A stretch of DNA of 64,000 bases, taken from contig NZ_CP017718.1 of assembly GCF_001854405.1 (NCBI RefSeq), positions 620,001-684,000 of the forward strand, read 5' to 3'. Both the position numbers and the translations under genes were made by a program. The DNA is from Hyphomonas sp. Mor2 (GTDB taxonomy: Bacteria; Pseudomonadota; Alphaproteobacteria; Caulobacterales; Hyphomonadaceae). This document shows positions 44,479 through 54,118 of this stretch, piece after piece. Position 1 is the first letter of the stretch; each line of letters starts with the position of its first letter. Below the pieces are notes generated by a model, which ran no database searches, had not been told where the DNA came from, and was given only the letters and a program-made list of their open reading frames with translations.

Positions 44479-45024
44479 TTATTTGTTGTTCGCGGCGCGC
44501 GAAGCTTTCGTGCTGGTGATGAGCTCTGCGAAGGTCTGTGCGAGTTCAGGCGACTGAGCGCCTGGGGCGACGTGTTCGACCAGGGTTTGCGGAGCGATTG
44601 GTTCGCCTGATCTATTCTGAATCGCCAGCAGAGTGACTACCCCCGCATGGTTCTTGTCATTGCGCATAAACTTTTGACCGAGAACCAGGAAGCGGTCATC
44701 CCATCCATGAATCTGGGTCTCCAGCTTAAAGGGCTTGGGCGCTTGCAGCATTCGATTGATGGTCATGGTCTGACCGCATATTTCCAAACGCCAGCCATTC
44801 GACATGATCACTTTTCGCAGACCGGATCGCGTGAACAGGTCAACCCGCCCGAGATCGCTGAATGACAGGTAGCGACTATTGGTCATGTGCAGAAACATGT
44901 CCTGATCCGTCAGCCAGACCCGAAACTTCAAAAATGCAGGAGCCAAGATGGACGTGTGTCTGGCGCCAAATCGCGCGCGGATCATAACCCACAGAAGTCG
45001 GAATAGCAGATTCATGCGTGCCAC
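44479..45024 (-). CDS. acyl-CoA thioesterase, THEM6/hotdog-like
   Basis: A 181-residue single hotdog protein. After a hydrophobic N-terminal segment (LLFRLLWVMIRARF, perhaps a membrane anchor), WLTDQDMFLHMTNSRYLSFSDLGR is the hotdog start with an Asp/His/Asn arrangement as in 4-hydroxybenzoyl-CoA-like thioesterases; strands WRLEICGQTMTINRML and PFKLETQIHGWDDRFLVLGQKF follow. It resembles THEM6-type proteins. The substrate is unknown. Confidence 0.75.
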   Translation of the reverse strand: MARMNLLFRLLWVMIRARFGARHTSILAPAFLKFRVWLTDQDMFLHMTNSRYLSFSDLGRVDLFTRSGLRKVIMSNGWRLEICGQTMTINRMLQAPKPFKLETQIHGWDDRFLVLGQKFMRNDKNHAGVVTLLAIQNRSGEPIAPQTLVEHVAPGAQSPELAQTFAELITSTKASRAANNK

Positions 45025-45154
45025 TCCCGCGCGTCAGGCGCCGGCCGGGGCGGATAGGTCTTGTGGGATTGTCGGCTCATATTCATTGGGTGGGGACTTT
45101 ATTCGGCGTGTTGCAGCCCAATCGGATCCACAATTCAAGAGGTAATTTGTTAAT

Positions 45155-45940
45155 TTAGTCGCGCCAAAGCTTGTCTAATTCGGCAGCAATGGCGAACGCT
45201 TTTCTGGCTGAGGCGCCGCCAATTCGTAAACCGATCATCGCTGAACCTTCCAGAGCGGAGGGGTCGTCGCTCGCGCGGGCCCAGCGGCTACCCGCGACGA
45301 ACCCTTCATCAAGCTCGGACAGGAAAGCGCCGAACTCTTCCTCTCGACCATCTGCAAACAGCGGAAGCCAGATCAGGAAGCGCGCCGTAGGCCACTTGTT
45401 CATTGCACGCGGCACCCAATTGGCCAGCGCATCCATGTCCGCTTCCGTCTCATAGCTTGGGTCCAGCATGACCAGCATTTCTTCACCGCGTCGAGGTTGC
45501 AGGCGCAGAGCGCCGCGATAGCCGTCCTCCTTGCGGATCTGGACGCGGTCATCCTTTCGCAAGGCTTGCGATAGCGCCTTGTGCTCGGCCGGGTGCAGCT
45601 CAAACAGAGCCAGCCGCGCCTTGGGTCCGAGCATCTGTGTGGCCAGGGCCGGGGATCCGGGATAGGAGCCCGCGCCCTTGGACTGCACATGCCGCAGCCA
45701 GGGTTGCAGCGCGTCTGCAGCCTTTCTCGCCTTCGGCAGGGCGAGCACACCGGTTTCTGCCTCTCCGGTCTTTGTCGCTTGCGCACTCTTCAGATCGTAA
45801 AACCCGCGCGCAGCGTGGGTTTCGACGTAGAGCAAGGGCCGGTCAGCCTCCGCCTCGGTTTCCAGCACAGCATGCAGGACCGCGTGCTTCAGAACGTCGG
45901 CCTTGTTGCCGGCATGGAAACCGTGTTGGTAGGAGAGCAT
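45155..45940 (-). CDS. rlmJ: 23S rRNA (adenine(2030)-N6)-methyltransferase RlmJ
   Basis: A 261-residue methyltransferase. The N-terminal MLSYQHGFHAGNKADVLKHAVL is the RlmJ signature. Motif IV reads MLDPSYE where E. coli has DPPYE-like sequence, so a Pro is replaced by Ser. It modifies A2030 of 23S rRNA. It begins 6 bases after the peptidase stop on the same strand, with which it is probably co-transcribed. Confidence 0.93.
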   Translation of the reverse strand: MLSYQHGFHAGNKADVLKHAVLHAVLETEAEADRPLLYVETHAARGFYDLKSAQATKTGEAETGVLALPKARKAADALQPWLRHVQSKGAGSYPGSPALATQMLGPKARLALFELHPAEHKALSQALRKDDRVQIRKEDGYRGALRLQPRRGEEMLVMLDPSYETEADMDALANWVPRAMNKWPTARFLIWLPLFADGREEEFGAFLSELDEGFVAGSRWARASDDPSALEGSAMIGLRIGGASARKAFAIAAELDKLWRD

Positions 45941-45946
45941 GGGGGG

Positions 45947-47716
45947 CTACTCGTCGCGCTCTGCCAGGGATGCTTGACGAATGGCTTCAAACTCATTGCC
46001 AGGATACCAGGTCGGCCAGATGTCGGACTGGACAATTTTCAAGCCGACAGAGTAAAGCGCTTCAACATCCTGCTCCATGCCTGACAGGTCCCAGTCTGCC
46101 TCATACTCATCCATCGGTTTGTGATAGCGCTGCGCCGTGTAAACGTCGCCAATGGCTTTGCCAGCGGCTTCGCCGCCATCGATCTTGTCGATCCCGCCAT
46201 CGGCGTAAAGCATCGGCACACCTTTCTTGGCGAACGAGACATGGTCGGAGCGATAAAAGTATCCGGCTTGCGGATTCGGATCCGGCACGATCACGCGCCC
46301 GACTTCATCCAGATGTTGCTTGAGCAAGTCCTCGAGTTCCGAGGCGCCGTATCCGACCACGACCATGTCATTGGTCGGACCAACCGGAAGCATCGCATCC
46401 ATATTGAGCCCGGCAACGATCTGATTCATAGGAACGGTGGGGTTCTCCGCATAGAACGCCGAGCCCAGAAGGCCGGACTCTTCCAGGGTGACCGCAAGGA
46501 ACAAGGCGGATCGGTCAATCTCTTCGGCCGCCAAGGCTTCCGCCATTTCAAGCAGAGCTGACGTGCCAGTCGCATTATCGACGGCGCCATTGAAGATGCT
46601 GTCACGATAAAAGTCTTGCGTTGCGCCACCTTCTCTTTCCTCGGACTTCTTTCCAAGGTGATCCCAGTGGGCGGTGAACAGCATGTATTCATCTGGCGCT
46701 GTCGATCCCGGCAACATGCCGACGACATTGCGAGACTCTGTTCTGCTGACCGACTGAGCCAGGCTGCCGCTTACTGAGAGATTCCCCATATCGACTGAGC
46801 GGAAGCCTTGCGTCTTGGCGGCGTCCTTCATTTCAGAAAAATCGAGACCGGCTTCGGCAAACAAGGCGCGCGCGGTTTCTTCGGTGATCCAGGACTCGAA
46901 AAGTGTGCGATTGTCGCCTCCATCGGCTCGGACCAGATCGGCCTGCGCGCCCGACCAGGAGTTGGCCACCACGTCCCAGCCGTAAGAAGCTGGCGCGGTT
47001 TCGTGAACAACAATCGCTCCGGTCGCCCCCTGTCGGCCTGCTTCCTCAAACTTGTAAGTCCAGCGCCCATAATAGGTCATCGACTTGCCATTGAAGAGTT
47101 CGCCTTCGAGTGCATAGCCTGGATCATTGACCAACATGACCACGGTTTTGCCTTCGACATCCAGGCCTGCATAATCGTCCCAACCGTATTCCGGTGCGAC
47201 CACGCCATAGCCGACGAAGACCAGCTCGGAGTCATTCCATTCAGCTTCACCCCGGTCCTGCTTCTTGGTCCAGAGAACAGTGTCTTCCTTGAGCGTCATC
47301 GGGAAGTCTTCACCCGAGGCTCCGCCTGAAAAGGTCAGGGAAGAGGCGTTTTCGTCGAGGGTCTGTTCGACCATCCCCACGGTCTGAAACCAGCTACCAT
47401 TCTCTCCAGCAGGCTGCAGGCCGACGCGTTCCATTTCCGCGGCAATCCAATCCGCCGCCTGTTCGCCTTTTTCGGCCGCTGGCGCACGGCCTTCGAACGC
47501 ATCATCTGCGAGCGCAACAATTCTCTGGCGAAGATCGTCAGCGCTGATCGCGGCGCTCGTGCCCTCAGGCAGTGGCATCAGTAATCCGGGGGCGCCCGTC
47601 GCTTCGGTTTCCACCGTCGCGGACGATTCCGGAGCTATCGGGTCGGTTTCCTCACCAACTTGTCCGCACGCTGTGATCAACGCAAGGACAGACGCAGTCA
47701 TTGTGAGACGGATCAT
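45947..47716 (-). CDS. M28 family metallopeptidase lipoprotein with PA domain
   Basis: A 589-residue protein from the ATG at 47716; the lipobox is ITAC. After an N-terminal helical cap, a PA domain (about 150-310) is inserted, then the M28 dizinc domain: TAHWDHLGKK, DNATGTSALLEMAEAL, TLEESGLLGS and the late SDHVSFAKKGVPMLYADG supply metal ligands and the catalytic Glu. It is probably a periplasmic or outer-membrane-linked aminopeptidase. The gene follows the pirin gene on the same strand with about 70 bases between them. Confidence 0.9.
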   Translation of the reverse strand: MIRLTMTASVLALITACGQVGEETDPIAPESSATVETEATGAPGLLMPLPEGTSAAISADDLRQRIVALADDAFEGRAPAAEKGEQAADWIAAEMERVGLQPAGENGSWFQTVGMVEQTLDENASSLTFSGGASGEDFPMTLKEDTVLWTKKQDRGEAEWNDSELVFVGYGVVAPEYGWDDYAGLDVEGKTVVMLVNDPGYALEGELFNGKSMTYYGRWTYKFEEAGRQGATGAIVVHETAPASYGWDVVANSWSGAQADLVRADGGDNRTLFESWITEETARALFAEAGLDFSEMKDAAKTQGFRSVDMGNLSVSGSLAQSVSRTESRNVVGMLPGSTAPDEYMLFTAHWDHLGKKSEEREGGATQDFYRDSIFNGAVDNATGTSALLEMAEALAAEEIDRSALFLAVTLEESGLLGSAFYAENPTVPMNQIVAGLNMDAMLPVGPTNDMVVVGYGASELEDLLKQHLDEVGRVIVPDPNPQAGYFYRSDHVSFAKKGVPMLYADGGIDKIDGGEAAGKAIGDVYTAQRYHKPMDEYEADWDLSGMEQDVEALYSVGLKIVQSDIWPTWYPGNEFEAIRQASLAERDE

Positions 47717-47788
47717 GGTCTCTCGCTCCTGTCTTGTTTCGATTATGGCGCCCGGTGTGGCACACGGCGAAAAGAGCGACAAGGTTGC

Positions 47789-48703
47789 TTATGAAACCGT
47801 TTCATCTCCGGGCAGTGGGATGAATTCGTTTTCGCCCTCCGGCAAAGTAAAGGGCGTGTCCGTCCACCCCCCAGCGGCCGACGCGCGCCAATCGGCCTTT
47901 GCCTGTTCAATGCGGTCGGTGTCTGTGGCGACAAAGTTCCAGTCGATCTTTCGTGGACCATCCATGGTCTCGCCGCCCGCCAGCATGAATCGTGTGCCTT
48001 CGGAAACCGTGACCGGAATATCCACACCCGGCGACAGGATTGCCATTTGCCCGGCTTCAACGGTTAGACCGTCGATCGTGGCAGATCCGTATGCCACATA
48101 GAGCGCGCGTTCCTGCGCTTCTTCGCGGCCTATGGTGAAGTCAGCGCCTTTGTCGGCTTCGGCTCCGACATACCAGATGCCCCATGGGAACTCGACGGGC
48201 GAGGCGTGGCCAAAGGCTGTGCCTGCCAGAACGCGTGCATGGGCGCCGCCCAAGTCAAATTCCGGCAAGGTCTCGGCCGGGTGATGGACAAAATCTGGCG
48301 CGACCTCGGTATGACCTTTTGGCAAGGCGACCCAGGTCTGGATTCCATGCATAGACTGCCCGCTGGCGCGTTCTTCGTCCGGGGTGCGCTCGGAATGGCA
48401 GATCCCGCGGCCGGCGGTCATCCAGTTCACCGCGCCTGGGCGAATTACCAGGTCATTGCCGAGATTATCCTTATGGCGGATTGCGCCTTCAAACAGGAAG
48501 GTCACGGTTGAAAGGCCGATATGCGGGTGCGGCCGCACATCAAAGCCCTTGCCGGGGGCGTAATCGACAGGTCCGAAATGGTCAAAAAAGATAAAGGGAC
48601 CAACCATCTTGCGGCTGTGGAACGGCAAGATCCGGCGGACAACAAAGCCGTCGCCCAGGTCTTTTTCTCGCGGTTTTATGATTTGCTCAATCAAGCCAGT
48701 CAT
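47789..48703 (-). CDS. pirin family protein
   Basis: A 304-residue bicupin from the ATG at 48703 (AGGA upstream). The N-terminal cupin has VRPHPHIGLSTVTFLFEGAIRHKDNLG with the metal-binding His residues, and MTAGRGICHSE is the matching second motif. The C-terminal cupin follows. Bacterial pirins include quercetin dioxygenase-like enzymes and redox sensors; the activity here is not known. Confidence 0.9.
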   Translation of the reverse strand: MTGLIEQIIKPREKDLGDGFVVRRILPFHSRKMVGPFIFFDHFGPVDYAPGKGFDVRPHPHIGLSTVTFLFEGAIRHKDNLGNDLVIRPGAVNWMTAGRGICHSERTPDEERASGQSMHGIQTWVALPKGHTEVAPDFVHHPAETLPEFDLGGAHARVLAGTAFGHASPVEFPWGIWYVGAEADKGADFTIGREEAQERALYVAYGSATIDGLTVEAGQMAILSPGVDIPVTVSEGTRFMLAGGETMDGPRKIDWNFVATDTDRIEQAKADWRASAAGGWTDTPFTLPEGENEFIPLPGDETVS

Positions 48704-48747
48704 GGTTCTGATCCTCATGTTTATCGCTTCTGGAATGACCTAGATCA

Positions 48748-49338
48748 ATGAGCACCGATCTCCATGATTTCGTAGCCGAGATCCGCGCATGTCAATTATG
48801 CAAGGCCGACATGGAACGCTCGCCACGCCCAGTTTTGCAGGTGTCCGAGACCGCCAGAATCCTGATCGCGGGTCAGGCACCCGGTAACCTGGCAATGGAG
48901 TCCGGGCGTCCATTTACCGATCCCTCCGGCGTGCGCCTGCGCGAGTGGTTGCAGATGGATGAGAAGACATTCTATGACGCTTCCAAGGTCGCGATCGTGC
49001 CGATGGGATTCTGTTTCCCGGGTTATGACATGAATGGTGGTGACATACCGCCGATGAAACGCTGCGCGGAAACCTGGAGGCAACCTTTGCTCGATCGCCT
49101 GCCGAACATTGGCCTGACCTTGCTGATCGGTGGCTATGCCCAGAAATGGCATATTGGCGATCAGATGGAGAAAACCCTCACGGCTACCGTCAAAAAGTGG
49201 CAGAGTTTTCTCGACCAAGGCGTCATTGTTACGCCACATCCAAGCTGGAGAAATAATGCATGGCTCAAACGCAATCCCTGGTTCGAAACCGAACTCTTGC
49301 CCGAATTGCGAAAGCGGGTGCAGGTTTTGTTGTCCTGA
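48748..49338 (+). CDS. Fe-S uracil-DNA glycosylase family protein (family 4-like)
   Basis: A 196-residue DNA repair glycosylase. Motif A is GQAPG (42-46) and motif B is HPSWRNN near the C-terminus. Four cysteines sit as in the [4Fe-4S] family 4 enzymes: Cys15 and Cys18 (C-x2-C), Cys89 and Cys106. The size is right for the family. It would excise uracil from deaminated DNA. Its 3' end overlaps the start of the hydrolase gene by 79 bases in another frame. Confidence 0.8.
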   Translation: MSTDLHDFVAEIRACQLCKADMERSPRPVLQVSETARILIAGQAPGNLAMESGRPFTDPSGVRLREWLQMDEKTFYDASKVAIVPMGFCFPGYDMNGGDIPPMKRCAETWRQPLLDRLPNIGLTLLIGGYAQKWHIGDQMEKTLTATVKKWQSFLDQGVIVTPHPSWRNNAWLKRNPWFETELLPELRKRVQVLLS

Positions 49339-50315
49339 TCGCGGCAGCGTTCGGATTTCTGGCCGCGTGCGTCACACCGGCCACTATGAAACCTCTGGTC
49401 CTGGAGAATCCGCCCATGCCGACCCTCGAGCCTGAATCAAATCGCATGATCAGTTTTGACGGGGCTGAACTTGGCCTGACGGTCTGGGAGACTGATGAAC
49501 CACCGGAAATCGTCGTGGTCGGTGTGCACGGCATGAATGACTATGCCAATGCCTTCCACATGGCGGCACCCTACTGGGCCGAGCGGGGCGTTATGACCTA
49601 TGCCTATGACCAACGCGGATTTGGTCGTTCCTATGGACGCGGCGAATGGCCGAATGAGGACGATATGCGCGAGGATCTGCGCACCGCCGTGCGCTTGGTC
49701 AAAGCCGAACACCCTGACACCACGCTGGCCGTGGTCGGTATTTCCATGGGCGGGGCCATGACCATGACGGCGTTTGGCTCCGGTGATCCGCCAGAAGGCG
49801 TTGATCGCGTTGTATTCTCAGGGCCGGGTTTGCGGGGATGGGGCTCGATCCCGGCGGTGCAGCGTGTCGCCTTGTGGACCAGCGTTCGGGTTCGCCCCGG
49901 CTGGGTCGTGCGTCCGCCGCGGTTTGTGAAGATCGAGCCGAGCGACAATATCGAAATGCTGCAACGTCTGTGGACGGACCCACTCGGCATTCGCACCAAC
50001 AAGATTGAACAGGTCCACGGCGTGGTGACGCTGATGGAAAACGCGCACAAGGCAGCGCCGGATCTGCCGGCCGACACGCCCATGCTCCTGACTTATGGAG
50101 CTAAGGATATTGTCATTCCAAAGCGCGGTGTGCGTCGCACGGCCAAGATCCTGCCAGATCATGTGCGGACCGCCTATTATCCAGAGGGGTATCACATGCT
50201 TCTGCGCGACCTTCAGTCGGAGGTCGTGTTTGAGGATGTACTCACGTTCCTGCGTGACCCCGACGCGCCATTGCCAAGCAATGTTGATGAAGTTCCCGGA
50301 AGAACACCAAACTGA
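49260..50315 (+). CDS. alpha/beta hydrolase lipoprotein (lysophospholipase-like)
   Basis: A 351-residue protein. The lipobox is FLAAC (Cys37) after a hydrophobic stretch, so this start is required although it overlaps the glycosylase gene by 79 bases. The hydrolase fold has the oxyanion HGMNDY (about 90-95), the nucleophile elbow GISMGG (Ser162), and a late His in PEGYHMLLRD. It resembles monoacylglycerol lipase/lysophospholipase proteins and probably acts at the envelope. Confidence 0.85.
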   Translation: MAQTQSLVRNRTLARIAKAGAGFVVLIAAAFGFLAACVTPATMKPLVLENPPMPTLEPESNRMISFDGAELGLTVWETDEPPEIVVVGVHGMNDYANAFHMAAPYWAERGVMTYAYDQRGFGRSYGRGEWPNEDDMREDLRTAVRLVKAEHPDTTLAVVGISMGGAMTMTAFGSGDPPEGVDRVVFSGPGLRGWGSIPAVQRVALWTSVRVRPGWVVRPPRFVKIEPSDNIEMLQRLWTDPLGIRTNKIEQVHGVVTLMENAHKAAPDLPADTPMLLTYGAKDIVIPKRGVRRTAKILPDHVRTAYYPEGYHMLLRDLQSEVVFEDVLTFLRDPDAPLPSNVDEVPGRTPN

Positions 50316-50388
50316 TTGTTGACCCCGCGCCAAGAGGCGTTACACCGCCGCTTTGTTTCAAATGCAACCATGACGATGGGCAGCGACC

Positions 50389-51432
50389 ATGTTCGACAAT
50401 CCTTCCTTTGATGATCATGAAGGGGTTCATTTCTTTTCGGATGCGGAAAGTGGCCTGCGTGCCGTGATTGCCGTCCACTCGACCGCGCTCGGTCCGTCCT
50501 CCGGCGGCACGCGCATGTGGGACTATCCAGACAGCCATTCCATGGTGACAGACGCGCTGCGCCTCAGCCAGGGGATGAGCTACAAGAATGCCATGGCGTC
50601 TATCCCACATGGCGGCGGCAAAGCGGTGATCTGGGGCAATTCAAAAACTGACAAATCAGAGGCTCTGTTCCGCGCGTTCGGGCGGGCTGTAGACAGTTTA
50701 CAGGGCCGTTACTGGACGGCTGAGGATGTCGGGATCGATACCGCCGATATCGAGGTCGCCGCACAGGAGACCCGTTTCGCAGCTGGCTTGACGACAGGGG
50801 CAGCCGCAAGTGGTGATCCATCGCCCGTCACCGCCCTTGGCGTGTTCCGAGGCATCCAGCAAACGGCTTTGCGCGCTTTTGGCAGTTACGACCTGAACGG
50901 CAAGACGATTGCTGTGCAGGGAGTTGGCTCAGTGGGCGGCTATGCGTGCGAACATCTTGCGGAAGCTGGTGCAAACCTGGTGATCACAGACATTGACCAG
51001 GATGCCCTGACTGAGATCGCCTCAAAGACCGGCGCCAAGATCGTTACGCCTGACGAGATTTACGATGTCGATGCCGACATCTTTTCGCCCAATGCCCTCG
51101 GCGCGATCATCAATGAGGACACGCTGAAACGCCTCAAGGTGAAAGTCATCGCCGGCGGCGCCAATAATCAGCTGGTGACGCCTGCCATGGGTGAGTTCGT
51201 GCGGCGCGCCGGGATTCTCTACGCGCCCGATTACGTGATTAATGGCGGCGGGATCATCAATGTGGCGGCCGAAATTTCGGGCGAATACTCACGCGCCTGG
51301 GTTGATCAGAAGCTCGATACTCTGATGGACACGCTGGGCAGCGTTCTCGACGACGCACTTTCGAGCGGACGGCCTACAAATGAAGTCGCCGACGAAATTG
51401 CCCGCGCTCGCATCGCTGCGGCGCGCGCTTAA
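50389..51432 (+). CDS. Glu/Leu/Phe/Val dehydrogenase, leucine dehydrogenase-like
   Basis: A 347-residue NAD-dependent amino-acid dehydrogenase. Lys66 (MSYKNAM) and Lys78 (PHGGGKAVI) are the conserved substrate-binding and catalytic lysines, and the NAD motif is GVGSVGG (about 184-190). The length and GSSSGGTRM-like N-terminal pattern fit leucine dehydrogenases, which deaminate branched-chain amino acids. The gene stands alone on the plus strand, facing the mlaF gene. Confidence 0.88.
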   Translation: MFDNPSFDDHEGVHFFSDAESGLRAVIAVHSTALGPSSGGTRMWDYPDSHSMVTDALRLSQGMSYKNAMASIPHGGGKAVIWGNSKTDKSEALFRAFGRAVDSLQGRYWTAEDVGIDTADIEVAAQETRFAAGLTTGAAASGDPSPVTALGVFRGIQQTALRAFGSYDLNGKTIAVQGVGSVGGYACEHLAEAGANLVITDIDQDALTEIASKTGAKIVTPDEIYDVDADIFSPNALGAIINEDTLKRLKVKVIAGGANNQLVTPAMGEFVRRAGILYAPDYVINGGGIINVAAEISGEYSRAWVDQKLDTLMDTLGSVLDDALSSGRPTNEVADEIARARIAAARA

Positions 51433-51449
51433 CGGCATTAAGGCGATCT

Positions 51450-52217
51450 CTAGAGAGCCGGCTGGATCGGCCCGTCGGCGCGCCCGTGGACGAACTGATC
51501 CACATGTTCATTGCCGCTATTATCGATCATGCTGGCAGGTCCTCGCCAGATAATCTTGCCTTCGAACAGCATCGCGATTTCGTCTGCAATCTTGCGCGCA
51601 CTCGCCATATCATGCGTGATCGAGATGGCTGCCGCACCTAGGGCCTTGGTCTGCTCGACAATCAGATCATTGATGGCATCCGCGGTGATTGGATCCAGTC
51701 CTGTGGTTGGCTCATCAAAGAAGATGAGTTCCGGTCGGGAGACAATTGCGCGCGCCAGGCCAACCCGTTTCTGCATCCCACCCGAGATCTCGGCCGGTGT
51801 CAGGTCAGCGACGTCAGAGCCGAGTCGGACCTGCTTCAAGGTCTCGATGGCGCGCTCTTTCGCGTCCTTGCGCTTCATGCCGTCCGCATTGAGCAGGCGG
51901 AAGGCGATATTTTCCCAGACAGTCAAACTGTCGAACAGAGCGGCCGACTGAAACAGCATGCCGATCCTGGCCCGCATGGCTTCGCGTGTCTTACCCTGAT
52001 CACGGGTCACGTCGATACCGTCGAAGAGGATCTGCCCCTTGTCGGGCGTCATCAGACCGAGCGCGTTTTTCAGCATCACGGATTTGCCTGAGCCGGATCC
52101 ACCCAGAACGACCAGCGACTTGCCGGGCGCCACGTCGAGATCCACGCCGGTCAGAACCTGATTGGGACCGAACGATTTGTGGACGTCTTTAAGTTCAAGA
52201 AGCGGCTGTGTACTCAT
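51450..52217 (-). CDS. mlaF: lipid-transport ABC ATPase MlaF-like
   Basis: A 255-residue ABC ATPase. Walker A is GGSGSGKSV, signature EISGGMQKR, Walker B LIFFDEPTTGLDP, and the switch His in SITHD is present. The EISGGMQKR signature is typical of MlaF, which drives phospholipid movement between outer and inner membrane. It starts inside the mlaE stop (overlap 52214-52217), so coupled translation is likely. Confidence 0.9.
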   Translation of the reverse strand: MSTQPLLELKDVHKSFGPNQVLTGVDLDVAPGKSLVVLGGSGSGKSVMLKNALGLMTPDKGQILFDGIDVTRDQGKTREAMRARIGMLFQSAALFDSLTVWENIAFRLLNADGMKRKDAKERAIETLKQVRLGSDVADLTPAEISGGMQKRVGLARAIVSRPELIFFDEPTTGLDPITADAINDLIVEQTKALGAAAISITHDMASARKIADEIAMLFEGKIIWRGPASMIDNSGNEHVDQFVHGRADGPIQPAL

Positions 52218-53029
52218 GATCCGAAATTTACCAGAAGCGTTGATATGAGATAGTTGAAGGCGAGGATCAGGACCGCTGCGCCGACCATGGCGAAGGTTGC
52301 GGCACGGCCGACCCCAGTGGCTCCTGCGCTCGATTTATCCCCATGATAACAGCCGAGTATCGCAATCACGCCGCCAAAGACGACAGCCTTGATCAGGCCA
52401 ACCGTGACATCTTGCCAGGTCAAGAAATCCATCGTGTTGCGCAGGTAGGTCGTCGAGTCGAACCCGAGCCCGAGTGTGCTGACGGCCCAGCCGCCCATTA
52501 CTCCGATCACGTCGGCAATAATGACCAGCAAGGGAAGGGTGATGATCCCGGCCAGGAAGCGCGGTGCGTAGAGATAACGGAACGGATTGGCGCTCAGCGT
52601 TTTCAGGGCGTCGATCTGTTCGGTCACCCGCATTGCCCCGATCTCAGCAGCGATCCCTGCAGAGACGCGGCCGGCCAACATCAAGCCTGTGATCGTCACC
52701 CCAAGCTCGCGCGTGATGCCCAGCACCACGATGTTCGGCACAAACTGTTCAGCACCAAACCGGCTGCCGCCGGAATAGATGTTGAGGGCCAGTGCGGCGC
52801 CGATAAAGATGGCCGACAGACCGACGACGGGCAGGCTGTAGAATCCGATTGCGATTATCTGACGGATGATCTGGGCCGGATACCAACGCGGGCTGAAGCT
52901 CGCGCCCATGGTCTTGGCCGTGAAGATCGATAGGCGGCCGACTTCGCCGAGCATGGCCAGCGTAGCTCCGCCCAACCATTGCAGCGGATTCGGGAAGCCC
53001 GACTTAGCTTTCGTAGATGCGTTTGACAC
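52214..53029 (-). CDS. mlaE: lipid-transport permease MlaE-like
   Basis: A 271-residue permease with about five membrane spans and the MlaE signature GREGVT-like block (VLGITRELGVTITGLMLAGRVSAGIAAEIGAMRVTEQIDAL). It partners the ATPase encoded next. Its 5' end overlaps the alr stop by 26 bases, giving an alr-mlaE-mlaF run. The MCE protein that would complete the transporter is not in the window. Confidence 0.9.
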   Translation of the reverse strand: MSNASTKAKSGFPNPLQWLGGATLAMLGEVGRLSIFTAKTMGASFSPRWYPAQIIRQIIAIGFYSLPVVGLSAIFIGAALALNIYSGGSRFGAEQFVPNIVVLGITRELGVTITGLMLAGRVSAGIAAEIGAMRVTEQIDALKTLSANPFRYLYAPRFLAGIITLPLLVIIADVIGVMGGWAVSTLGLGFDSTTYLRNTMDFLTWQDVTVGLIKAVVFGGVIAILGCYHGDKSSAGATGVGRAATFAMVGAAVLILAFNYLISTLLVNFGS

Positions 53030-54080
53030 GAGGCGTCAGTCCTGTGGTGAGTTCATAACCAATGGTGCCCGCCAGGGCGGCTTGCTCTTCTAATGGAGCG
53101 TCTGGTCCGATCAATTGGGCATAAACACCAGGGCGTGCAAGATCGGCGGCGTTTGTGACGTCAATTGTAATCAAATCCATAGACACTCGGCCAACGATCG
53201 GACAGCGCTTGCCGCCAAGGCTGGCAAATCCCTTGTTTGACGCCGAACGCGGAACGCCGTCGCCGTACCCGATCGCAAGCGTCGCCAATAGGGTCGGTTC
53301 GGCTGCGCGCCAGGTGGCGCCATAGCCAACGGTTTCGCCGGCTTCAATCTGACGGATCTGCAAGATCGGGGCTTCCAATGTCATACCCGGTTTGAGCGTC
53401 CCGGAATCAGGCGGATGCCCGCCGCCATAAAGCGCTATTCCCGGTCGAGACAAGGAGTGATGATAGTTCTTGCCGAGCCAGACACCGCCAGAATTGGCCA
53501 AACTGAGTGCAATGCCAGGGAAAGCCTCGCTGATCGCGGCGAGCGCCTCCGCCTGATGAGCATTCATGCCCGATTGAGCGTCCTCGGAACAGGCGAGGTG
53601 GGACATGATCAAGACGGGATCACGCCCATCCGTGGCCTCTGCCAGGTCGGCCGCATCTCGTGCAGGCAGCCCCAGACGATTCATGCCGGTATCAAAGTGC
53701 AGCGCATACCCGCGAGGCATGCGGACACCATCAACCAGCCACTCGGCCATGGTGCGAAACTGGAAGCTGGAATTGATCACCGGCGTGAGGGCGTTTTCCC
53801 GGTACAGCGCCTCCTCATCCGGGGAAGGGCCGTTCAGAATGTAAATATTGGGGTGGCTGCCCAGCGTGGCGCGGACTTGTTCTGCCTCGAACCCGTGCGC
53901 CACGAAGAAGTGATCACATCCGGCATCGTGCAATGTCTCGGCAACGCGCGCCAGGCCGTGCCCATATGCGTCAGCCTTGACGACCGCGGCGACAACACCG
54001 CTCGTCTGGGCCTCATGCAAGGACCGCCAATTGTCGGCAATATTGGCCAAATGGATTCGGGCGCGGGGTCTCAGGCTCAT
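53004..54080 (-). CDS. alr: alanine racemase
   Basis: A 358-residue PLP racemase that makes D-alanine for peptidoglycan. Lys35 (VVKADAYGHG) binds PLP and Tyr253 (ETVGYGATW) is the opposite catalytic base; IGYGDGVPR near 270 also binds the cofactor. It lies 38 bases downstream of dnaB and overlaps mlaE. Such a dnaB-alr-mlaEF run is common in alphaproteobacteria. Confidence 0.95.
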   Translation of the reverse strand: MSLRPRARIHLANIADNWRSLHEAQTSGVVAAVVKADAYGHGLARVAETLHDAGCDHFFVAHGFEAEQVRATLGSHPNIYILNGPSPDEEALYRENALTPVINSSFQFRTMAEWLVDGVRMPRGYALHFDTGMNRLGLPARDAADLAEATDGRDPVLIMSHLACSEDAQSGMNAHQAEALAAISEAFPGIALSLANSGGVWLGKNYHHSLSRPGIALYGGGHPPDSGTLKPGMTLEAPILQIRQIEAGETVGYGATWRAAEPTLLATLAIGYGDGVPRSASNKGFASLGGKRCPIVGRVSMDLITIDVTNAADLARPGVYAQLIGPDAPLEEQAALAGTIGYELTTGLTPRVKRIYES

Positions 54081-54118
54081 AGGGGCCGGATTACAGCGCT
54101 TTGCGGCAGATGTAAGGC

